In this document: positions 36,801 to 48,857 of the stretch, piece by piece | How the letters are laid out: every line of letters begins with the position of its first letter | Position numbering within the stretch: position 1 is the stretch's first letter | NCBI GenBank assembly: GCA_031002005.1 | Contig: JARYHS010009186.1 | Location: 105,932,829-105,996,828 of the forward strand | Length of the DNA stretch: 64,000 nucleotides | Direction of reading: 5' to 3' | From: Vandiemenella viatica | Lineage: Eukaryota; Arthropoda; Insecta; Orthoptera; Morabidae | Position numbers and translations under genes: made by a program | Notes under the pieces: generated by a model | Told to the model about the DNA's origin: nothing | The model's input: the letters and a program-made list of their open reading frames with translations, nothing else | Database searches by the model: none

Positions 36801-39800
36801 GTGAAAAATATATGTGATGAACAAAAACACATACAATATTTCGGTTTTGCACCTTATTCATGTGATAGGGAATAAGCCATATGGTTGGGAGGTGTGCATT
36901 TTTAAATACTTACTTGACAGAAAAAGAAAGTGTTAACTGATCTGTTGCTTATGGAGGTTTTTTGCCAGATGTATGTTCAGCTTTGACCGTTTCTGGTACC
37001 ATAAATAAAGATTGCTATAGTTTGTTAAGATGGCCGTCAAACCATCATAATAACCCATCAATAGTTAATGGGTAGTAGAAAATTAATCAGTTCACTCTGA
37101 AACAAAAGTTTATATTCTTGAAAGGAGTTCGTTACAAAATTTGGTACCAGTGTGTTAGCTATTGTAAGGCATCAAAGCTATCAGATCTGGAAATTCAAGA
37201 TTACAGGTTTACATTACTAAATTGATTACTCACTGCTGGCAATCTTTCATAAATATCCCCAAAATATGAAAGACGTCCTGATGCATCATTGAACAGAAAC
37301 AAAGTCCACTATCATGACTGTTACTTGAATGCTTGAATGCTTGTCACATCTTGAAAATTTCTAAGTCCCTAAAGTACTATTACTGTTCAAACATCTCAAG
37401 TCTGCCTATCACAGAGCTCCCAATACATGTCTTCTCGCCTCTACCTCCTACGTAAAACTGCTTGCTGAAGCAAGAAATCCGGGTCCTATATATAGGGGCT
37501 TACCAAATCTGAACTTTGGACTTACTTTCTTTGTCTGTCAACTTTTATATTATGTTGCCCCTATTTTTCTGATTATTTTGTTCCATCATGACTTATGTTA
37601 AAAATTGCTGTGTTTAAAAGTTATATATTTATAAAGCTTCAAATACCAAAATCTAAAAATTGTTCTTATAGTATTTAATCCCATGGGATGATTCTAGTAT
37701 CAAATTCTTAAAATTTCCCCAATCTTTTGGTATATGTCACTAAAGTGAATACTTTGTACTTTGGTACAAATTCGTATTAAACTGAAACTGAAACTTTTGT
37801 CTGTTTGTGCCAACATGACAAAATTGTCAAAACTTTTAGAATTAATTCCTCCTAAACTACTGCTCTGTTTGAGATGTGGTATACATTATGTTCCTTAGAA
37901 AAAATTCTCCTAACACCCAGTAATTTTTCTTATGGCTAAAGTGATTCTTTATCATTTTCTACAGACTCGTGTTCAGTGCACCATACAATGTACATCACTG
38001 CAACAAGAAAGTCTGACAGTGAAATTTCGCTTTTAGTTCTTAAATTTTGATTTAATCAAAAAACTAAAATGAGATTCATAATCAGTGAATTTTTCCTTTA
38101 ATTAGAATATATTTCCAACCATATCACTCAACTTTTTTTCCAAAATTTTGTATCTATTTTTAGCTAAAAAAACCTATTTCTATTTTACCTACAATTCCTA
38201 TTTTTACTTATAAGTTGCATCTTTTCATTCTGAATCTGTTGACATATCAAACTTTAAAATATCTTGAAAACGGGGTGCTCTTTTTTATGAGGCAAATTAT
38301 TTTTTCCTCCCAACCACCCCACATCTCATAAGCGTAATTAATTTTGAAATATCTCTTTATCTAAATTTTTCCTGCTATACGTATAATACCTTAAATTGAT
38401 CACAATTTTCTGCTTTACCTGTGAAAATGAATGCAGAATGGGGGTTTTGAATTAATGGTTTTGATTTTATGAAACTTTATATTACGTCTCAATTTAATTT
38501 CCCTTTTATTATTTATATTGCCTAGAAGCTGCTTCCCTTTTCCTTAGTTTCATTTACATCTTAAAAGTGCTTTATAATCAAGAAAATCAGTACAGAAATG
38601 ATTTACTACATGGCTGATAGGTTGTAAGCTTTTTTCTACACCATTTTGTACATATCATTGAAGATATTATGATACAACAAAAGCATAAGAATCATTTGGT
38701 AGTAACTTTTTTTTTTATCACCGTTTTACAATTTCATGGGATTTATCCTATTTATACTTATTCACAGATTATGCAGAGAATTAATTCTCCCCCTCCCCCC
38801 TAACTGGAAACTATCTGCATTTATGCTCAAAATTAGCAGAATATGAATTCTGGCTTAGTGAGTTCCAAACTGCTTTTGTTCCTTTGCTCTCTTCATTTAT
38901 TGTTCACTGCAGATAACATTCACTCAGTGTGAGCATTGAACCAGTAGTTCTTAAAATAACATCCAAAATCTTTTTAAAGTTTGGTAAATTAATTTTTTGT
39001 CATGTTTCATTATCTGAAAAATTCTAGTTACGTCACAACCGTTTTTCTTGCTTTTATTACCCTAGTAATGACAACACTTTTACAGTGCAGTAATATGGAT
39101 ATGAATGTTTGTAATTTGCAATACTATCAAGATGAAACTCTTGTACAACATGCTGCAATTGTCTAAAAGTAAGTTCACTCCACAAATTTAGAGATAGAAG
39201 ATAATGACTGGGATTTGAGACATATACACGTAGAACTATGCAGAGAAAACTAAACTAATAAAATGATCTTTAACACACTTGTACAGTGACACATTTAGAA
39301 ACTTCAAAATCTTCTCAGTTGCACTTCAAAAAACCTATTATCTGTCCTCTGCTGAATTTCACAATTTAAATGTTGCATTGTAATATAGCATTCCATAATG
39401 CTAAGATTTGTAGAGTCAAGAGCTTTATCACACTAGAATAACCAATTCTGTGTGACCATAATGACCATGTGACAGAGTTTCTAATGGCTGCACATTCTGC
39501 CCTTATCATAGCTGCCTTAACCTAATATGGCAATCCTACAGAGTGCAGGGGACCTACAGTTAAAAGTGGAATCCGAACGACGAAAGCGTTCTGCAAACTT
39601 CACATTACACAGCAAGGTGTGCCAGAACTGAAAATTTGGTTAAGTGCCTATGAAAAGTCCCACCAAGGCAGGGATTTGAACTGGGCACCTTTCAATCCCC
39701 AGTCAGACACCTTAACGACTGAGCCACCAGATGCTCATTTATCATACTGAATCACTACACCACAAATACTAGTTAAAAAAGTTAAGATCTGCCTCACATG

Positions 39801-42800
39801 GATCATCATCATTGAAATGTTCCTTTAACATTTTTAAGTGATCATTCACATTTTTTGAAACAACTTTAAATTGGAAGGAGTTTTGTTAACAACCTATCCA
39901 GAGCTGCTGTTACTGATAACTATCTAGTAAGTATGTGGTGAAGAACTCCCAACCACTCAAAGCTTTTCTCTTCTTTTCACTGATAGAGAGAAAGGCCCAT
40001 AATTTTTAACACTAGAATTTTTGATATTTATGTCTAGTCAGTGTGTCACATTTTGAGGCATTATGCAAAATGTACAGGGTTATTACAAATGATTGAAGCG
40101 ATTTCACAGCTCTACAATAACTTTATTATTTGAGATATTTTCACAATGCTTTGCACACACATACAAAAACTCAAAAAGTTTTTTTTAGGCGTTTACAAAT
40201 GTTCGATATGTGCCCCTTGAGTGATTCGGCAGACATCAAGCCGATAATCAAGTTCCTCCCACACTCGGCGCAGCATGTCCCTATCAATGAGTTCGAAAGC
40301 ATCGTTGATGCGAGCTCGCAGTTCTGGCACGTTTCTTGGTAGAGGAGGTTTAAACACTGAATCTTTCACATAACCCCACAGAAAGAAATCGCATGGGGTT
40401 AAGTCGGGAGAGCGTGGAGGCCATGACATGAATTGTTTATCATGATCTCCACCACGACCGATCCATCGGTTTTTCAATCTCCTGTTTAAGAACTGCCAAA
40501 CATCATGATGGAAGTGCGGTGGAGCACCATCCTATTGAAAGATGAAGTCAGCACTGTCGGTCTCCAGTTGTGGCATGAGCCAATTTTCCAGCATGTCCAG
40601 ATACACATGTCTTGTAACGTTTTTTTCGCAGAAGAAAAAGGGGCCGTAAACTTTAAACTGTGTGATTGCACAAAACACGTTAACTTTTGGTGAATTGCGA
40701 ATTTGCTGCACGAATGCGTGAGGATTCTATACCGCCCAGATTTGCACATTGTGTCTGTTCACTTCACCATTAAGAAAACATGTTGCTTCATCACTGAAAA
40801 CAAGTTTCGCACAGAATGCATCCTCTTCCATGAGCTGTTGCAACCGCGCCGAAAATTCAAAGCGTCTGACTTTGTCATTGGGTGTCAGGGTTTGTAGCAA
40901 TTGTAAATGTTAAGGCTTCTGCTTTAGCCTTTTCCGTAAGATTTTCCAAACCGTCGGTTGTGGTACGTTTAGCTCCTTGCTTGCTTCCTTCGTTGACTTC
41001 CGCGGGCTACGCGTGAAACTTGCCCACACACGGTCAACCGTTTCTTCGCTCACTGCAGGCCGACCCATTGATTTTCCCTTACCGAGGCATCCAGAAGCTT
41101 TAAACTGCGCATACCATCGCCGAATGGAGTTAGCAGTTGGTGGATCTTTGTTGAACTTCATCCTGAAGTGTCGTTGCACTGTTATGACCGACTGATATGA
41201 GTGCATTTCAAGCACGACATACGCTTTCTCGGCTCCTGTCGCCATTTTGTCTCACTGTGCTCTCGAGCGCTCTGGTGGCAGAAATCTGAAGTGCGGCTTC
41301 AGCCAAACAAAACTTTATGAGTTTTTTTACGTATCTGTAGTGTGTCGTGACCATATGTCAATGAATGGAGGAGCTACAGTGAATTTGTGAAATCACTTCA
41401 ATCATTTGTAATAGCCCTGTATTAAGAATTTGCTTTAAAGAAACTTTTCTCTTCTTCCTTAAGATGTTTCATCACAGAAATTCTCCCAATTTCCACATTT
41501 GCATTATCTGCGCAGTATGCGGTTAGAATTTCCATATCTAAATTGTGCATATGCAGCAGATTTTTTGTCAGGTCATAGATATCAGGTGCTGTCTTATCAG
41601 ATTGATCAATAAAATCTAAGTGTTTACTTTTAGTTCAATTATTATTATTATTATTATTGCAGCTATATCAATCCTTTTTTCAGGATGTAGCCTCTTTAAG
41701 CCTAATGAGCTATATATTAGAATTTAATTCTACATAGTGTTGCTGTAGTTCTTTCCAGGCCGATCGATCCTGAGCCGCCCTCTTCCAGTTCACGCCTGTA
41801 ACTCGACGTATATCATTATCCCAGCGATCCGGGGGTCTTCCTCTTGCTCTTTTCAGGTTTCTCAATTAAGAGGGTGAAAATAACTCGCAAGCATCTTTCC
41901 GTTTTTTTGGTTGGATGCATCAGTTGCAATGTGGTAAAAGTTTCTGTGCTTTAAAGAACATTTTAATATGTCGGTGAAGTCCTGCACGCTTTTGGTGCCA
42001 AAACATTTTTAACAGTGGCTTCTGACTTTGTGCACTGACAGGACATCTTGTCTGTACTAGAGGCATTGAAATGTTCTTACATCATTAATTTGTAGTTGAT
42101 ACCTTTTGGTAATTGATATTTTTTACATTATTAAAAACCAGTCCTAGCTCATTTGCTACTTAGTTTATGTCCTTCCTGGAGTTACCAAAAGGAATTGTTT
42201 AAATCTGAAGATATATTCACATCCCTACCTTGTTATTTACAATCAGAGTTTCCACTCGTGATCAATGCTGAACTTGGATTTGTAGAGAACACAGCATGCT
42301 TGAAATTGTCCAATTTTTATTCCCACTGGCAAATAAACACACAAATATTTTTTCTTCTTTTGTGGAGTTTTTGCAGTGGCGTCTTTACAATTTATATCTA
42401 ACATGTGACTAGTTGGCTTTGTGAAATAGTCACGGAAATTACTTACAAAACCAAACAGAACTGAACATGATAGCAGTAAAAGAAGAATGGGATACAGAAA
42501 CAGAAATCACTAACATTTTTAACCAAAGAATAACAAATCGACATGGTTTCAGCTATTCAAGTCAGTGTGGAATTCTCTACTGTTTGGTTGAGGCTGCATC
42601 ACATCAGTAATTAAATTAAACTCCCTTTCATGAATTTCAATTGATAATGAAAATTGCTCTGGTGAAGCTATAACAGGTCTAGCATGTTAGCTAAAACTAT
42701 AGAAGGATATTGAAACTGTTGTGATAAACTGAGAGTTAGTAGATATCATCCAAGTGTAAGGTCCCCAAGTTGGGTGCACAGAATAAGAGAAAGAAGAATT

Positions 42801-45800
42801 TATTCAAACCTGGAAGGGGACATCAAAGCAGGAAAAGTTATTATAAATGCCAGAGTAGGTAAAGAAAGAACAGGATATGAAGATACTATGGGAAGCTATG
42901 GTGTAGAACCAGGGAATAAAGAGGGAGAAAATCTTCTAGATTTTTGCTTATGGAATTCATTAGTTGGTGGCAAAACCTGACATGAAAAAACAGATAGTCA
43001 CAAGTTCACTCGATATAGCTGGTATGGTCAGAGTAGAAGCCTAATAGACTACATATTGTTCAGCAAATGTCTTCACCCAAAATTAATGGAGGTAAGTCAT
43101 ACCAAATGTGAACCTAGGAGATCACCGGTTGGTTATAGCATTCTTTAAGAAACTCGGCCTGGGCAAAGCAGTAAGCAAAAGGATCCAAAGGATCAGATGT
43201 TTGAAGCCGGCAGATAGTGGCACAAAGGAAACATTTCAGGAAGAAGTGAAGTTCAACCAGCCCAAGGATGAAACAAGAACAGCAGAAGATGAATGGAGAA
43301 GATTTAGAGCAACATTAGTAAATGTAACAGAAAGGACGTGTTGCAGAATGTCAAATAACAGGAAGGAGAAGGAAACACCTTGGTGGAATGAGTGTATTAC
43401 ATAAGGCATGGAGAGAGTGGTTTCAAGACAGAAGAGAAAAGGGTGAGATGGAAAAGATTAGCAAAGGCTCAAAATGATAAAAATAGCAAAATCATTTTCC
43501 TAGACGTGTGTATCCCAACATTTCACTTTTCAGCCGTTACTACCTAATGCTGATCACTGGATTTTGTATGTGGTAGTAGCATGGAAACACCTTGGTGGAA
43601 TGAGTGTATTACATAAGGCATGGAGAGAGTGGTTTCAAGACAGAAGAGAAAAGGGTGAGATGGAAAAGATTAGCAAAGGCTCAAAATGATAAAAATAGCA
43701 AAATCATTTTCCTAGACGTGTGTATCCCAACATTTCACTTTTCAGCCGTTACTACCTAATGCTGATCACTGGATTTTGTATGTGGTAGTAGCATGGAGTT
43801 CCTATCATGCACAATGTAGGCAAAATGCCGTTAGCTTTGGGGCTGTGGGAGATATGGCAGTTAAAGGTGGTCGATTTAGGGCTTTTTCATATTTCTACCA
43901 CAGACTTGTGTGTCCCTTTACTTCTCTTTCCTACATAGCAGAGACAATTGGTGTTTGTGTGTGGTAGTAGCATCACATCTCCTATCGTGTACTATGGTGG
44001 TTAGATGTCTGTAGCTATGGGGGAGTGGGAGATATGGTGGTTGAAAGTGGTCACTCTGGGGGAACTTTCGCATTTCGACCAGACGTGTTTGTCCCTATGT
44101 CTCACTTTTTAGTCCAAAGTATCCAGTGCAGATCACTGGTGTTTGTGTGTAATTTTAGCATACATTCACCGATCATGCACAACTTTGGCCCCTGAGGGGG
44201 TGTGGGAGATATGATGGTCGAAATTGGTCAATAAAGGATATTTTCGTATTTCAACCAAAGGCATGTGTGTCCATATATTTCACTTTGCTGCCACAACTGT
44301 ACAGCGCAAACCACTGGTGTTTGTGTGTGGTAGTATCATAAAGTTTCCCATCATGCGCTATGGTGGTTACATGTCAGTAGTTATGGAGATATGGGAGATA
44401 TGATGTTTGTCAATGGTTGATGTAGGGCGTTTTCCTCCTCCTACCAAATACATGTGTATCCCAATGTTTCAACTTGCAGCCAGAACTACCAAGTGCAGAC
44501 CATGGATGTTTGCATTTGGTAGTAACCTGGAGTTTTTCACCGAGCATGGTGGGCAAGCGGTTAGAACTCTGGCCTCGCATTTGGGAGGATGGCGGTTTGA
44601 ATCCCCTTCCAGGCATCCAGATTTGTGTTTTTCACGTATGGCTTTAAATTTAAAAATGTAATATCTCTTCAGTACAATTTTATACCCGTAAAGTGTCCCA
44701 CCTAGTTTTGATCGTTATGACTTACTTCATCTCTGAAAATGGATGTAAGGTTTTCTATTAAAAAATCCGAAATTTTCTATTGCCAAAGTTTACAAATCAT
44801 TATGTTCACATTTTACTGTTTACTCCTACTTATCACTTGAAAATTGCAAGTTAATGATTTTAAATATCCTTTACTGTTGGGTGATATTAACTCGCAACTC
44901 TTTAAACTAATTTTGATCATTTATCAGCAAAATTTTGGTTATATGACAACCCTTATATCATTGTTTGTGGAAGTTAATTGCCAATTTATGTGGTAAAATT
45001 AATGATGTGTGATGAATTAACATAAACTATTTCTTGCAATTTATGTGATTCATATAATTGATATATATACTACAAGTGTCTAAGGATGGTGATGACTACA
45101 AACTCACTGTAGTATGTTTATTTTTTCCTATTTGTTCAGTCAGCATTACATTATGTATTAATATTGATGGTAAAGTGTGTGGAAATTCATATTGTGTATA
45201 TTTTAAGTATGTTACCTTCCATCCTTGCAGACTAGAGGCACTGGGGCATTAGTTGTATCTGCAATGTTGGACTATCTCACTTTCGCCCTGTGTGTTCCAT
45301 ATAGTGAGACAACAGATGGGAAGCACTTTGATAATTTGTTAGAGATGGTTGCTGACAGAGGACGATCACTTTTCAAGCTTTTCCAGGTAAATGGTATAGA
45401 TCTAAGTATCACCGACTTTATATTACACTAGCTTTGAGCCCATCAGTAATGACAGTTTGAAAGCAATATTCTGGCAGTTCATTTTTTGCTGTTGGCTAAT
45501 TATACGGAATTGTTATCACATAATTCTAATGGCCTTGATTTTGAAATGTTCTTCATGTTTAATTTGCAGTTAACATGACAATACAGTAGTAACTTCTGCT
45601 GAATTAATGACGACAGAAGTAAAGACCCAGTGAAATTTTTTTTAAAAAACTTGGAATCCCAAAAACATTAGCTATTCATGTAATAAAGTTTTATTCCTGG
45701 TCCAGGCACATTTCAGCACGTTAAATATGGAACTAATTCCACCCGCATTAATTAATACCTTTAGTAACATGGCACTTATGTAAGCAGTTTAAATGGTTTG

Positions 45801-47523
45801 TAAAACTGATTTCAGAGTGTATTATGCTCTAACAAAATGTATCAGCTGCGATTCTGGTCAACTTAACAACCACCTCCACTAATATTGCATTCGAAAATCA
45901 TAGCTTCTATTACCCTCATACGAATAACGACGGGTGTCACTTATGGTGGTAGCAGGAATTTATTCTGAAAAAGCTTTTAAGGAAAAACGAATAACGATCA
46001 GGTCTACTGGAGATCGTGATTCCGCCAAAATAACATTCAGTAATGTCATAATACTGCTGTAGTCAATTGCTAGACATTATTTTCGAGTAGTAATTCTGTT
46101 ATAATTCAGCCTGGACCATTATTTTCAAGCAGAAATTAGGTTGTAATACAGCCTGGACCAGCATAACACAGTTAAATGTACTCCAGAAAGTATTTTTCTA
46201 GAGGAGTCTTGTGTTTGACCACGGAAGTGTTGTGACGCCAATTCCTGGTGGAATCGCGAGCTCCGGTATTCCCGATTTATTTAAATAAATGCATTTTACT
46301 TTAAATGATGGAAAGTATAATATCAATAACAGGTAACTGTCATTTATTTGAGTTAATTATATGGAATTGTTAGCAGTTCACGTAGCAATACAGTGATAAC
46401 TTCAACTGAATTACTGGCGACGGAAGTATAGAAACAAATCAAAAATAAATTTGGAATCCCAAAAACGTTTGCTATACCATGCAATATCAGTTTTATTCCT
46501 GGTCCAGGCACAATGCAGCACAATAAATATGAAACTACTTCCATCCGCATGAAATAATACCTTCAGTAACCTAGATAGCACTTATGAAAGCAGTTTAAGT
46601 TGTTTAAAAACTGATTTCAGAGTGAATTATGCAGTAAAAAAATGTGTCAGTTGTGATTCTGGTCAATTTAACCACAACCTCCACGAATATCGCCATTCTA
46701 AAATCATAGTTTCTATTACCCTGATATGAATAACAATGGGTATCATCTATGTTGGTAGAAGGAATTTATTCTGGAAATGCTTGTACGGAAAAACGAATAA
46801 CGATCATTTTAATAATATTTTTTCATGACCATACTGTGGTTAGATTATCTGAGTATTTGGCTATGATTTATTTAAATAAATGCGTTATACTTTAAATGGC
46901 GGAAAGTGTAATATCAAAAACCGATAACTGTCATTTATTTGACTGATATATGTCGTGATTACGTACCGTTTGCGTAAACTTTCTCTGAAATTTTAATAAA
47001 CTTCATTGTTTCTTATCTTTTGTCAAAAAAATTCTTGGGTTATGATTTAACCTAATTCTTATAACTGATACAGTTAATATAACATAAACATCGAACATCA
47101 TTCTCCTTACATGAGTTTCTGGATCTATTTGTCATAAATAAGCAAAAAAGGAACAATTGTAATATGGTGGCTGTTGATTTGTGAGTGACTGCTGGCACAT
47201 GACCATTCTGTAGCCAATAGCTATAGACGATGTACGCAGTCTCCAGATTAGCATTTTATATCAGAGGATTGTTTTAGTTTCTTTGAGTTTACTGACCGAG
47301 CGTGGTGGTGTAATGGTTAGCGTTCTCGCCTCGCATTCGGGAGGATGCCGGTTCGAATCCCCATCCGGGCATCCAGATTTGGGTTTTCCATCGCTTCCCA
47401 AATCACTCCAGGCAAATGCTGGGATGCTTCCTTCAAAAAGGCCATGGCCGAATTACTTCCCATTCCTTTTCCTCCATCCTTTCCCATCTCTAAAGAGCTT
47501 GCTGTTAAGAGATGTTTAGCAAG

Positions 47524-47559
<36 letters not shown>

Positions 47560-48800
47560 GAGTTTATGGGATCTTTGCTGCTAGTGTTAAAATGAGTTTC
47601 CTTTTTTCATTTTCAAAATGTATTGAGATCAGAGATTATTTAGTGTACTGGCAAATATGTATTTTAGATGAATGTGAAACTAATAATTTTTTTGGCAAAG
47701 CGTTTAATCAGGTTTTCAATCCAGGTCTGGTACTTGCCCCACATTTTAACCAATACAATCTATCTGAGGTATGAGCAAGGGGAGACATAGATTGAAGAAC
47801 TGGGTGGGGATGGAAAGAAATTAGAGCATTGATGGAGGACAGAAAAAATTATCTGAGCCAGAATCCTGGGTGCATATATTGCCAAGGTTGTTTTAGCTTG
47901 CCAGTTACCATCTTATAATAGAGTTCAGAGGGTCTGGTGCTGTGGGTTAAAAACCCAATGTTAATGACACAGATCAGATCTCATTGCTAATAGTGGCGAG
48001 GCCAGTCTAGGAAGAAGGTTGTGAGAGTATAGAAGGGGTGCAATGAAGAATTTAAGTAATATAAACCTCAGTGTGGAAAGATTGTCCCGTTATTCCTCCA
48101 TAAATTCTCAGTCAGTTTAATTTAATTTAAATGTGATGGAACACACATTTTGGTGGCAATTTCTCTCTACACTTATTTTTTAAAATTTCTTGTACTCTCG
48201 TACATTTGCCCTCAACAAATTAGTAAATTATTCACCGATTCTCTTGGTAATTTATTCCAATACATGACACCATTACCTATGAAAGAAAAATTTTCCCTAT
48301 CCATTATGCCTGAAATACAGTGCCAGCTTGTGGTTATGGTAATTTTTCCTTCCATGCACCTCTCTTAATTCTGCCATCAATGTCTTTCCATGCCTCATCA
48401 CCAATATACACCTTGTACACTCCCACAACTCTTTTCACTCTCCTTCTGTATTCCAGTGAATCCCATTCCAGCTTCTCTATCTTATCAGTTACTGATTGTG
48501 TTCTGTGGTAAATTCCAGAGACAAAGCTAGCAGCTCTTCTTTGCACACCTCCAACTCCTATATTAGATACCCATCCTTTACTACACCACCATATTCAAGC
48601 AATGTCTACAATATAAATATACTCTTTTGATTCTATCAGTTATTATGATTTCCTTAGGACGGAAGATGTAAGATTTATGTTGATGGAATCATCAGAGTAA
48701 AGAACCTACATTTAGCACTAGCCTAGCCATTGGGCACTATTGATGGGATAAATATTAGATTTCCAGCTTTTAGCTCTTGGTGAAGTTTAGTTGTTGATCA

Positions 48801-48857
<57 letters not shown>

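Noticed and set aside
39615..39745. Host tRNA gene on the minus strand
   Set aside because: The putative acceptor strands do not pair; it is better explained as a SINE-like relic.
47300..47370. Host tRNA gene
   Set aside because: A- and B-boxes are present but no cloverleaf closes and the sequence continues into a SINE body seen seven more times.
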